From Streptomyces sp. (GTDB lineage: Bacteria > Actinomycetota > Actinomycetes > Streptomycetales > Streptomycetaceae), in the NCBI RefSeq assembly GCF_031178505.1, contig NZ_JAPSIW010000010.1, positions 1 to 32,928 of the forward strand: DNA of 32,928 bases, given 5' to 3'. Within the stretch, counting starts at the first letter, position 1. Each line of letters begins with the position of its first letter. Below, in pieces: positions 15,418-22,791 of this stretch. The position numbers were made by a program, and so were the translations under genes. A model generated the notes under the pieces. The model had not been told where the DNA came from. It ran no database searches and saw only the letters and a program-made list of their open reading frames with translations.

Positions 15418-16404
15418 ATGCATGCGATCACGATTCCGGAACCCGGTGGTCCCGAGGCCCTCGTCTGGGCGGAGGTACCCGATCCCGTGCCCGGCGAGGG
15501 CGAGGTCCTCGTCGAGGTGGTGGCCGGCGCCGTCAACCGCGCCGATCTGCTCCAGCGCCAGGGCTTCTACGACCCGCCGCCCGGCAGCTCCCCGTACCCC
15601 GGCCTGGAATGCTCGGGCAGGATCGCCGCACTCGGCCCCGGTGTGTCCGGCTGGTCGGTCGGTGACGAGGTCTGCGCGTTGCTCACCGGCGGGGGTTACG
15701 CCGAACGGGTGGTCGTGCCCGTCGGCCAGCTCCTGCCGGTGCCGGAGGGGGTCGACCTCGCCACGGCCGCCGCGCTCCCCGAGGTGACCTGCACGGTCTG
15801 GTCCAACGTCTTCATGATCGCCCACCTGCGGCCGGGCGAGACCCTGCTCGTGCACGGTGGCGCCAGCGGAGTCGGCACGATGGCGATCCAGCTCGCCAAG
15901 GCGGTCGGCGCCCGTGTCGCGGTGACGGCCGGAAGCCCCGAGAAGCTGGCCCGGTGCGCCGAACTGGGCGCGGACGTCCTCATCGACTACCGCGAGCAGG
16001 ACTTCGTCGACGAGGTGCGCAAGGCGACCGACGGGGCGGGCGCCGATGTCGTCCTCGACATCATGGGCGCCAAGTACCTGGAGCGGAACGTGAAGGCGCT
16101 GGCGGTCAACGGCCGCCTCGTGATCATCGGTCTCCAGGGCGGCGTGAAGGCCGAGTTGAACCTGGGGGCGCTGCTGGCCAAGCGCGCCGCCGTCATGGGC
16201 ACCACCCTGCGCTCGCGGCCCCTGCAGGAGAAGGCCGCGATCGTCGCCGCCGTCCGCGAGCACGTCTGGCCGCTGATCGGCGCCGGAACGGTCCGGCCCG
16301 TGGTCGACCGCACGGTGCCGATGCCCGAGGCGGCCGAGGCGCACCGGGCCCTGGAGACCGGCTCCCCGGTCGGCAAGGTCCTGCTGCTCACGCCCGGGAA
16401 CTGA
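15418..16404 (+). CDS. NAD(P)H quinone oxidoreductase, zinc-independent MDR family (PIG3-like)
   Basis: 328 residues from ATG 15418 (ATGCATGCG). Medium-chain dehydrogenase/reductase of the quinone oxidoreductase type, cytoplasmic, probably reducing quinones or other alkenals with NADPH. Seen: the GroES-like N-terminal domain with AGAVNRADLLQRQGFYDPPPG (36-56), which is the PIG3-type pattern, GLECSG (62-67), and the nucleotide-binding loop VHGGASGVGTMAIQLAK (145-161), followed by AELGADVLIDYREQDF. The catalytic-zinc ligands of alcohol dehydrogenases are absent. It stands alone between two terminator-bounded units, and its physiological substrate is unknown. Confidence 0.88.
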   Translation: MHAITIPEPGGPEALVWAEVPDPVPGEGEVLVEVVAGAVNRADLLQRQGFYDPPPGSSPYPGLECSGRIAALGPGVSGWSVGDEVCALLTGGGYAERVVVPVGQLLPVPEGVDLATAAALPEVTCTVWSNVFMIAHLRPGETLLVHGGASGVGTMAIQLAKAVGARVAVTAGSPEKLARCAELGADVLIDYREQDFVDEVRKATDGAGADVVLDIMGAKYLERNVKALAVNGRLVIIGLQGGVKAELNLGALLAKRAAVMGTTLRSRPLQEKAAIVAAVREHVWPLIGAGTVRPVVDRTVPMPEAAEAHRALETGSPVGKVLLLTPGN

Positions 16405-16415
16405 GCCCGGACACC

Positions 16416-16458
16416 GGAACGGGCCCGGCATCACCCGTGGTGACGCCGGGCCCGTTCC
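16416..16458. terminator. Strong terminator after the quinone oxidoreductase gene
   Basis: GGAACGGGCCCGGC (16416-16429) pairs perfectly with GCCGGGCCCGTTCC (16445-16458). An inner TCACC/GGTGA pair makes the hairpin about 19 bp with one mismatch and a three-base loop. It starts 12 bases after the stop and faces the convergent bpa gene. Confidence 0.9.
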
Positions 16459-16524
16459 TCCCGACGGCCGTACGACTCCGGGAGGTACGCACCTTGGGGG
16501 TGCGGCATTCCGGAGGTACGGCTC

Positions 16525-17070
16525 CTAGAGGTACGGTCCCGAGCGGGCCGCGTGACCGCGGCCGTGGTCGTCGTCCTCGTCGTGCGAGGCGCCCGGGGGC
16601 AGCGCCCGGCGCATCTGCTCCAGTTGGGCACGTGCCGCCATCTGCTGGGCGAACAGCGCCGTCTGGATCCCGTGGAACAGACCCTCCAGCCAGCCCACCA
16701 ACTGCGCCTGCGCGATCCGCAGTTCCGCCTCGGACGGCACCGTCTCGTCGGTGAACGGGAGCGACAGCCGCTCCAGTTCCTCCACCAGTTCGGGTGCCAG
16801 ACCGTCCTCCAGCTCCTTCACGGAACTGGCGTGGATCTCCTTCAGCCGTACGCGGCTCGCCTCGTCCAGAGGGGCCGCCCGCACTTCCTCCAGAAGCTGC
16901 TTGATCATGCTGCCGATGCGCATGACCTTCGCAGGCTGCTCGACCATTTCCGTCACCGGGACCTCGCGGGATTCGTCGTCACCCTGGCGGCCACCGAGCG
17001 CCATTCCGTCCTGTCCCACGACGAGGACCTGGGGGCTCTCCTGCGACCTGTCATTCCTCGGCATATCCAT
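16525..17070 (-). CDS. bpa: Bacterial proteasome activator Bpa (PafE), DUF2587 family
   Basis: 181 residues from the ATG at 17068-17070 (MDMPRN); a second ATG two codons later is possible. Bpa forms ATP-independent rings that open the gate of the 20S proteasome for degradation of unfolded or Pup-independent substrates. Seen: the core helical bundle from about residue 38 to 158 (EMVEQPAKVMRIGSMIKQLLEEVR, then QAQLVGWLEGLFHGIQTALFAQQM), an acidic His/Asp linker, and the C-terminal tail SGPYL. The last four residues, GPYL, correspond to the GQYL tail that docks into proteasome alpha-ring pockets in Mycobacterium, with Gln replaced by Pro. The length is close to the mycobacterial 174 residues. 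The gene is monocistronic, convergent with the oxidoreductase gene. Confidence 0.9.
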   Translation of the reverse strand: MDMPRNDRSQESPQVLVVGQDGMALGGRQGDDESREVPVTEMVEQPAKVMRIGSMIKQLLEEVRAAPLDEASRVRLKEIHASSVKELEDGLAPELVEELERLSLPFTDETVPSEAELRIAQAQLVGWLEGLFHGIQTALFAQQMAARAQLEQMRRALPPGASHDEDDDHGRGHAARSGPYL

Positions 17071-17106
17071 GCCGCCATTCTCTCGCACACATGCCTCTCC
17101 GGACGG

Positions 17107-17149
17107 TGTGCCCCGGGAGGAGAGTGATCCACCCTCCTCCCGGGGCACA
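17107..17149 (-). terminator. Terminator after the ABC permease gene
   Basis: TGTGCCCCGGGAGGAG (17107-17122) and its exact complement (17134-17149) form a 16-bp stem with an 11-base loop, 18 bases after the permease stop and just upstream of bpa. It isolates bpa from the ABC unit. Confidence 0.88.
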
Positions 17150-17167
17150 GGACGGCAACGAAGAACG

Positions 17168-20032
17168 TCAGGTCACGGCGCGCCGCGCCACGGCCCCCCG
17201 CGAGCGGGTCACCAGGGCCGCCAGGAGGGCTGCCCCGAGCGGAACGGCGACCAGGAGGACGGCCAGCGTCTCCCAGGGGATGACGATCGGCACGTACGGC
17301 GGGGTGACGTCGAGGCTCCAGCCCTCGGCGAGAGCCTCCTCGTGGAAGCGGATCTCCTGGCGCTCCTCGGTGAGCCGCAGCCCCATCGCGGGCAGGACGC
17401 CGGCTGCCGAGCCGAGGACGACACCCATGGTGGCGACCACTCCGCACTGGAAACCGCTGAGCGTACGGCGCACGCGGGGCGGGGCGCCGACAGCCGCGAG
17501 GGTCTTCAGGTCCGCCTCGGCGTCCGCCTGGGCGAGGCCGGTGGCGATGGCGGCCGCGCCGATGGTGACCAGACCGGCGAAGACGGCCAGCGAGAGCAGG
17601 ACGATGCTGGACTCGTCGGTGAAACCGGTCTCCACGTGGACCTCGGCGGAGCCGCCGAGCTTGGCGAGTTCGGCGTCCAGCTTCTGGCGCTGCTCCTCGT
17701 CGGGCATCCGGTCGGTGCTGAAGTAGGAGCCGTACGGGACCGTGGTGAGTCCGGCGGCCTTGGCGGTGGCGGGGGTCATCAGCGCCTGGAGGCCGTACGA
17801 CGTCGGCTCGCCCCGCACCAGGTAGGCCGGTATCGGGCTGACCTCGCCGGGGGCGGGAAGGCCCTTCTCCATGGCCTTGTCGGCGGCGACCGTGTCGGTG
17901 ACGCGCTTGATGCCGAGGGTGCCGTTCCTGTCGATCAGCGGCCGGTGGAAGGTGACGATCTTCCCCTCGGCGAGAGCCTTCTCGGCGCCGGCGTCGTCGA
18001 TGCCGAGGACCTTGAGCAGCTTGGCGTCACCCACCAGCAGACCGCCTTCGACGTGCATGTTCCCGCCGTTGCCGTTCTGCTCGCACCGCCAGTCCTCGGT
18101 GAGGAGCTTGCGGCGCTGCTCGGGCGCGTACTTCTCCGAGGCGTCGCCGCCGCCGGGGACCCTCACGTACAGCGGGCACTCGTTGGCCTTGGGGACGACC
18201 AGTTCGTAGCGGCCGCAGCCCGGTCCGCCGCCCCACGGCGGGCAGCCGAGCTTGCCGACCTGGACGCGCTCGACGTCGGCCCGCACATCGACGGGCAGGT
18301 TCCGCTCGACGGCCTCGCGGACCGCCGGGACGTCCCGGCCGCCCTCCTCCAGGACGACGGCGGAGACGGCACCGTGCGGCAGCATGGCCTCGTACTCGGC
18401 CCGGGACTGGGCGTCCCGGCTCGCGCCGTAGGTGGAGACGGCGACCGTGCCCGCGACGGCGGCGAGGACGGCGGCGACGGCCGGGGCCGTACGTCCCCGG
18501 TTGCGTACCGCGTCGCGCAGGGCGAGGCGGGGGGCGAGCGGCAGCCAGCGGCCGAGCCGGCCGAAGAGGCCGACGAGGGCCGGGGTCATGGCGACCACAC
18601 CCAGCTCGGCGATGGCGGAGCCGCCGGCCACGATCATGAACTCGTCGCTCATCACGGAGCCGTAGAGGGCGATCGTTCCGCCGAGGAGCAGCGCGCCGAG
18701 ACCGACGAGCGGCAGGACCCTGCTGCTCCGGCGGACACCGCGGCGGCCGGTGAGCGAGGCCAGGACGGTCTGGCGCGAGGCGGTGACGGCCGGGACGACG
18801 GCGGCGAGCAGACCGGTCAGGACGGCGATCAGGGCGATGCCGAGGAGTTCGAGCGGCCGGATGTCGAAGGCGCCGAACCGCTGGCCCATCAGCTCCTCGA
18901 GATACGGCTCCAGAGCGAGGGTCAGGATCAGGGCGAGGACCGTGCCGACCAGGGCGGCGGCGACACCGATGACGAGTCCGCCGCTGAGGACGATGGCCCG
19001 GATGTGGCTGCGGGCACCGCCGTTGGCGCCGACCAGGCCGAGCTGACGGCGGGAGCGGCGGGCGCCGACCGCGAAGGCGGGACCGGCGAGCAGACCGATC
19101 TCCAGCATCGCCAGGCCCACGACGGTACCGGCGGCGGCGAGCTCGGCGGCGTTGGCCGCGGCACTGGTCCCGTAGTTGCCCCAGCCCTCCTTCTTGTAGA
19201 GCGGCACCTCGGAGTCGGCGGGCGGGTCCAGGACCACGGCGCGCGACATGACCACGACGCCCATGGCGTTGATCTGCTGGACCGTGTTCCACGTGAAACC
19301 ACCACGGTGGCGCACCAGATACGAGGTGGAGGACTCGGGCGCGGGGAGGCCGGACTTCTCGACGGCCTTCGCGTACGGAGCGAGGAACGCTCCGGGCAGC
19401 GCGTTGATCTGGAGGCTCTCGAGCTCGTCGGGAAGTTCGTAGGAGCCGACGATCCGATACGGACGGTCGAAATTGCGGGCGGAAACGGTCGAGCCGACCG
19501 TCAGACCACTCGTCTTCAGGAAGTGCGAGGTCGCCATGACCTCGTCGGGCTTCCCGGGGTGACGGCCGTCGAGGAGGGTCATGATGCCCCGGGCGACCGG
19601 ATCACCGGCCTGGAGCTCGCGCACCTCGGCCTGGAGCAGCCCGTGACGCGTGGTCAGCCTGGCCGAGCCCGTGGAGTCGGTGAGCACCGAGGCGCCCCGG
19701 GGGACGGCCCGGTCGAGGTCGGTGGGACCCGTCGGCCACGCGCCGTCCCCGGTGTCCTTCGCCGGGGCGTAGTTGTCCCCTTCGGGGGTCTGGAGAAGCG
19801 GAACACCACCCATCCTGGCGTCGAGGAAGCGGGCGTCCGCGGCACCGATGCTCCGGTCCATCTGCTCGGCCGGGGACAGCTCGGAGCTGCGGTAGGTCAG
19901 GTCGAAGGCGCTGACGCCGAGGATGGGCAGGGCGATCATCGCGAGGACGAGGGCGCTGCGGCCCTTGGCGCGCCAGGCGTCGCGGCGGGCGATGCGTATC
20001 GCGGCCCGCCAGGAGTGGAACCAGGTCTTCAC
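17168..20032 (-). CDS. ABC transporter permease, FtsX-like
   Basis: 954 residues. The start is the ATG at 20030-20032, overlapping the ATPase stop by four bases. Layout: a short basic cytoplasmic N-terminus, membrane segment about 28-46 (SALVLAMIALPILGVSAFDL), a large extracytoplasmic domain to about residue 270, a block of membrane segments (about 275-420) forming a first FtsX core, two more segments near 440-490, then ALRDAVRNRGRTAPAVAAVLAAVAGTVAV starting a second extracytoplasmic domain, and a final FtsX core near 800-945. This is the 10-TM macrolide or antimicrobial-peptide exporter style. The substrate is unknown. PadR control suggests a response to a small toxic compound. A one-mismatch parS lies within the gene at 19286-19299. 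Confidence 0.9.
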   Translation of the reverse strand: MKTWFHSWRAAIRIARRDAWRAKGRSALVLAMIALPILGVSAFDLTYRSSELSPAEQMDRSIGAADARFLDARMGGVPLLQTPEGDNYAPAKDTGDGAWPTGPTDLDRAVPRGASVLTDSTGSARLTTRHGLLQAEVRELQAGDPVARGIMTLLDGRHPGKPDEVMATSHFLKTSGLTVGSTVSARNFDRPYRIVGSYELPDELESLQINALPGAFLAPYAKAVEKSGLPAPESSTSYLVRHRGGFTWNTVQQINAMGVVVMSRAVVLDPPADSEVPLYKKEGWGNYGTSAAANAAELAAAGTVVGLAMLEIGLLAGPAFAVGARRSRRQLGLVGANGGARSHIRAIVLSGGLVIGVAAALVGTVLALILTLALEPYLEELMGQRFGAFDIRPLELLGIALIAVLTGLLAAVVPAVTASRQTVLASLTGRRGVRRSSRVLPLVGLGALLLGGTIALYGSVMSDEFMIVAGGSAIAELGVVAMTPALVGLFGRLGRWLPLAPRLALRDAVRNRGRTAPAVAAVLAAVAGTVAVSTYGASRDAQSRAEYEAMLPHGAVSAVVLEEGGRDVPAVREAVERNLPVDVRADVERVQVGKLGCPPWGGGPGCGRYELVVPKANECPLYVRVPGGGDASEKYAPEQRRKLLTEDWRCEQNGNGGNMHVEGGLLVGDAKLLKVLGIDDAGAEKALAEGKIVTFHRPLIDRNGTLGIKRVTDTVAADKAMEKGLPAPGEVSPIPAYLVRGEPTSYGLQALMTPATAKAAGLTTVPYGSYFSTDRMPDEEQRQKLDAELAKLGGSAEVHVETGFTDESSIVLLSLAVFAGLVTIGAAAIATGLAQADAEADLKTLAAVGAPPRVRRTLSGFQCGVVATMGVVLGSAAGVLPAMGLRLTEERQEIRFHEEALAEGWSLDVTPPYVPIVIPWETLAVLLVAVPLGAALLAALVTRSRGAVARRAVT
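19286..19299. other. parS-like site with one mismatch inside the permease gene
   Basis: GTTCCACGTGAAAC differs from parS at one position (C for T at the fourth base), in codons for HVEH of the permease. Degenerate parS copies are known to be bound by ParB in Streptomyces, but binding here is inferred. The cluster of two perfect and one near-perfect site in 33 kb makes it credible. Confidence 0.45.
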
Positions 20033-20787
20033 CGCTCGGCCACCTGTCCCCAGGACGGGCCCTGGCCCTGGCCCGTGAGCAGCGAGTCGGCCTCGCTGCG
20101 GACGGTCTGGTCCACGATGGCCCCGTCGCGCAGGAACACGACCCGGTCGGCCCAGGCGGCGAACCGGGGCTCATGGGTGACGAGGACGCCGGCGGCTCCC
20201 GCGTCGCAGCGGGAGCGGAGCAGGGCGAGGACGGACTCGCCGGTCTCGGAGTCGAGCGCGCCGGTGGGCTCGTCGGCGAGGACCAGTCGGCGGTCACCGA
20301 CGAGGGCGCGGGCGATGGCCACCCGCTGCTGCTGGCCGCCGGACATCTCGTCGGGGAAGCGGTCGGCGAGATGGCCGAGGGACATCTCCTCCAGGGCGGC
20401 GAGCGCCTCGACGCGGGCCTTGCGGGCGGAGACACCGTCGAGCTCGCGGGGGAGGGCGACGTTCTCGGCGGCCGTGAGGGCCGGGATGAGGTTGTAGTCC
20501 TGGAAGACGTAGCCGATGCTGCGGCGGCGCAGGGCCGCGAGCTCCTTGAGGCCGGCGGTGGTGATGTCGGTGTTCTCGACGATCACCCGGCCCGAGGTCG
20601 GCATGTCGAGGCCGCCGGCGATGGTGAGCAGCGTCGACTTGCCGGACCCGGAGGGTCCCATCACGGCGACCAGCTCGCCCGGGTGGACGGCGAGGTCGAT
20701 GCCGCGCAGGGCGTGCACCTCGGTGGCGCCCGAGCCGTGCACCCGGACGAGGTTCTGGAGTTGCAGCACGGGCTGCTGTGTGGACAT
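20029..20787 (-). CDS. ABC transporter ATP-binding protein, MacB/LolD-like
   Basis: 252 residues from ATG 20787, after a GGGGGA ribosome-site candidate. It is the nucleotide-binding subunit for the FtsX-like permease downstream. Seen: Walker A GPSGSGKS (44-51), Q-loop at Gln96 (YVFQDYNLIPALTAAENVALP, a MacB-type sequence), signature MSGGQQQR (148-155), Walker B LVLADE (168-173) and the switch histidine (His205). All catalytic residues are intact. It overlaps the permease gene by four bases and follows padR by 241 bases on the same strand, so all three may form one operon read from the padR promoter or from a separate one in the gap. Confidence 0.93.
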   Translation of the reverse strand: MSTQQPVLQLQNLVRVHGSGATEVHALRGIDLAVHPGELVAVMGPSGSGKSTLLTIAGGLDMPTSGRVIVENTDITTAGLKELAALRRRSIGYVFQDYNLIPALTAAENVALPRELDGVSARKARVEALAALEEMSLGHLADRFPDEMSGGQQQRVAIARALVGDRRLVLADEPTGALDSETGESVLALLRSRCDAGAAGVLVTHEPRFAAWADRVVFLRDGAIVDQTVRSEADSLLTGQGQGPSWGQVAER

Positions 20788-21028
20788 GGAGGGGTCCCCC
20801 TTGGTCGTACGCGGCGGTGGGCCGGTACGGAGCGAGCGATGAACGGTGCGGTGGTGTACGGGGCGGGGCGGCCGGCCGGGGCGCGGGCAGGTCGGGCCGG
20901 TTCCGGGCCGGTCCCCCGCCGGGCGGCGTGGGCGCGCGGGGCGTCGACGCGGCGGGCGTCGCGGCTGCGTGCCGTGGCGCGGGACGGCGGGGTGCGGGGC
21001 CTGCTTGCCCCGGCGGGAGTGGAAGCGG
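20788..21028 (-). other. 241-bp spacer between padR and the ATPase gene
   Basis: Very G-rich, no credible gene. I see no copy of the padR palindrome and no clear promoter boxes. It may only be a long untranslated segment of a padR-ABC transcript. Confidence 0.5.
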
Positions 21029-21646
21029 TCAGATACGGCGGCCCTGGGGCGCCGGTTCCGGCACCTTGGTCCGTGCCGGGGCCGGGTCGGTGCCGGGGGC
21101 CGGGGTGGAGAGGCGGATCAGGCGCGCCTCGCAGTGGTCCAGCCAGCGCGCCTCGGCCTCGGTCTGGAAGATCAGCTGCTCCAGGACGAGGAGCCAGGCC
21201 ACGTCGTCCCGTTCCCGTGAGCCGCCCGCCTCGACGGCGGTGAGCGCCTGGGCCTTGAGCCGGGTGTAGTCCTGCATCGCCTTCACGGTGTGCCGGCGCT
21301 GGGACTGGATGACCTCGCGGATGTCGACACCCGGCGCCCCGACCGCCATGGCCAGCTTGATGGCCAGCTCGTCACGGGCCGGGCTGGTGCGGTCCACCGG
21401 ACGTTCGAACCAGGTCCTCAGCTCGGCCCGGCCGCCGTCGGTGATCGCGTACAGGACGTGCCCGGCCTCGTCCTGCCCCTGCTGGACGACCAGGCCGTCC
21501 CGCTCCAGGCGGCCCAGGGTCGTGTAGACCTGGCCGACGTTGAGGGGCCACGTGGCACCGGTGCGGGACTCGAACTCCGTACGGAGCTGAGAGCCGTAGC
21601 GCGGGCCGCGTTCGAGGAGGGCGAGGAGCCCGTGGCGGATCGACAT
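21029..21646 (-). CDS. PadR family transcriptional regulator
   Basis: 205 residues from the ATG at 21644-21646 (MSIRHGLLALLERGPRYG); the upstream in-frame reading would translate the operator. The N-terminal PadR winged helix is clear, with TWPLNVGQVYTTLGRLERDGLV (about 32-53) and the wing at YAITDGGRAEL. The C-terminal half is an antiparallel-helix dimer domain of the Vir_act_alpha type (about residues 90-170), so it is a full PadR-s1-type protein. A Pro/Ala-rich tail of about 25 residues follows. The 28-bp palindrome on its own start codon implies autoregulation. The adjacent ABC exporter is the likely target, the common pairing for this family. Confidence 0.9.
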   Translation of the reverse strand: MSIRHGLLALLERGPRYGSQLRTEFESRTGATWPLNVGQVYTTLGRLERDGLVVQQGQDEAGHVLYAITDGGRAELRTWFERPVDRTSPARDELAIKLAMAVGAPGVDIREVIQSQRRHTVKAMQDYTRLKAQALTAVEAGGSRERDDVAWLLVLEQLIFQTEAEARWLDHCEARLIRLSTPAPGTDPAPARTKVPEPAPQGRRI

Positions 21647-21682
21647 ACTCAGTATGTATACCGAGTATGTCCGCGGGAACAA
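21643..21682 (-). promoter_or_regulatory. padR promoter with imperfect palindromic operator over the start codon
   Basis: Palindrome 21643-21670 has 14-base arms ACATACTCAGTATG and (reverse) ACATACTCGGTATA, with 12 of 14 bases paired. Within it, ACATACT-C-AGTATGT (21643-21657) is itself a perfect inverted repeat. The padR ATG is inside. On the minus strand TTGTTC (21677-21682) and TATACA (21655-21660) are 16 bases apart, and the -10 lies eight bases before the ATG, so the transcript should be leaderless. Binding here would block RNA polymerase. Confidence 0.7.
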
Positions 21683-21688
21683 CCGTCC

Positions 21689-21715
21689 TGAGACGGAAGC
21701 GGCGGGTCCGTCTCA
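21689..21715 (-). terminator. Probable terminator after the Pro/Thr/Ala-rich protein gene
   Basis: TGAGACGGA and TCCGTCTCA form a perfect 9-bp stem with a nine-base loop, 27 bases beyond the stop at 21743 and just upstream of the padR promoter. Confidence 0.6.
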
Positions 21716-21742
21716 AGGGGGACCCGGACAGGGGCGGCGGGG

Positions 21743-22459
21743 TCAGCGGCGGCGCATCCGCAGTCCCAGAAAGCCGATGCCGAGGCCCATGAGGGCCAGT
21801 CCCACACCCAGCGTGAGGACGGGAATCCGCTGGTGAACGAGGGGGAGGGTGCTGTCGGGCGCCATCCGGGGCACGGCGGCGGGCCGGCTGGCGGGCGCCG
21901 CCTCCGGCCGGGCCGCGTCCTTCTCCGGTACCGCGGCGGGCGTCTCCTCCGGCTCCTCCGGGACCTCCTCGGCTGTTGCCGTTTCGGTACGAACGGTCTC
22001 GGGCGACGGGTCCGCGGCGGTCTCCGGCGGTGCGGTGGGCTCGGGCCGCCCCGGGCGCGCCCGCCCCTCCCCGGCGGGCCGTCCCGCGAACGAGGGGGAG
22101 CCGGTGGGGGTGGGCGCGTCACTGGGCTCGGCCGCGTCGGGCCCCCGGCCGGGGAGGACCGGCGGCGGGGGCGTGGCGGGCCGGGTGGGCCGGGCGGGCG
22201 GCGTGGACGCCGGGGGCGTGGTCGGCGCGGTGGAGGAGGGTGCGGGGGGCGCCGGGGCGCCGGTGGTCGGGGTGGCGGGGACCGTTCCCGTGGCGGCCGG
22301 AGGACCCGCCGGGGCCGCCGTCGCCGTCGGCGCCCGGGGGACGGGCGGCTCCCCCGCGGGGGCGGACGCCGCCGCGCCAAGAACCGTCGCGCAGGTGAAC
22401 GCGCAGGCGAGCACGGGTGTCAGGACCCGCGCCCGTGCCCTGCGGAGTGCTGGAGTCAC
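21743..22459 (-). CDS. Secreted, membrane-anchored Pro/Thr/Ala-rich protein
   Basis: 238 residues from the GTG at 22457-22459, eight bases after GGGAGGGGG; a longer reading begins in non-coding sequence. N-terminal signal: basic start MTPALRRARAR, a hydrophobic stretch to about residue 28, and a likely cleavage after AASAPA. Then come about 160 residues of Pro, Thr, Ala and Glu-rich low complexity without a fold. The C-terminus has one membrane segment (IPVLTLGVGLALMGLGIGFLGL) and the basic tail RMRRR. This tail resembles a sortase signal in layout, but where LPxTG would be expected the sequence is LPLVH, so it is probably a plain C-terminal anchor. It looks like a wall-spanning stalk. Function unknown. 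Confidence 0.72.
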   Translation of the reverse strand: MTPALRRARARVLTPVLACAFTCATVLGAAASAPAGEPPVPRAPTATAAPAGPPAATGTVPATPTTGAPAPPAPSSTAPTTPPASTPPARPTRPATPPPPVLPGRGPDAAEPSDAPTPTGSPSFAGRPAGEGRARPGRPEPTAPPETAADPSPETVRTETATAEEVPEEPEETPAAVPEKDAARPEAAPASRPAAVPRMAPDSTLPLVHQRIPVLTLGVGLALMGLGIGFLGLRMRRR

Positions 22460-22766
22460 CGGGTGACCCCCTCCCGTACCGAGCCGCCGAGCTGTCCGAC
22501 TCAGCGTCACATGACCGGACATCTCCGGCACCCGGGGTGGTGCGGGAGGTGTACGGGGGTGCCCGCGGCGCGGCCGGGGAGGGGATACCGGGGGCCGAGG
22601 GACGCTGACGGGGTGCGGCCGCCCATCGCTCGGGGCGGTCGCTGCGACCTCGCCGGGGTCCGGACCCTCCGGCGCCGTGGGCCGGGCGCCGGCGACTCGT
22701 CGGGCGCCGCCGGGCCGGTGCGCCCGCGTGCCCCGCGCGGCGCTCGCGGCCACGTACGGGAAGGGG
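22460..22766. other. Non-coding spacer upstream of the secreted-protein gene
   Basis: About 300 bases, very GC-rich. It holds the ribosome site of the secreted-protein gene and presumably its promoter. Readings through it on either strand have no recognisable protein features. I see no further structure. Confidence 0.5.
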
Positions 22767-22790
22767 CCCCGGAGCCGGCGCCCTCCGGGG
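22767..22790 (-). terminator. Probable terminator of the PASTA kinase gene
   Basis: CCCCGGAG and CTCCGGGG form an 8-bp stem with an eight-base loop that itself reads CCGGCGCC, beginning two bases after the kinase stop. Confidence 0.6.
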
Positions 22791-22791
22791 T

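Noticed and set aside
16482-16535. Three copies of GAGGTACG near the end of bpa
   Set aside because: Short, unevenly spaced and partly coding; they overlap the end of bpa and suggest no function.
16751-20497. Open reading of about 1250 codons on the plus strand
   Set aside because: Antisense to bpa, the permease and the ATPase, all of which have clear motifs. Composition is typical of a GC-driven shadow frame.
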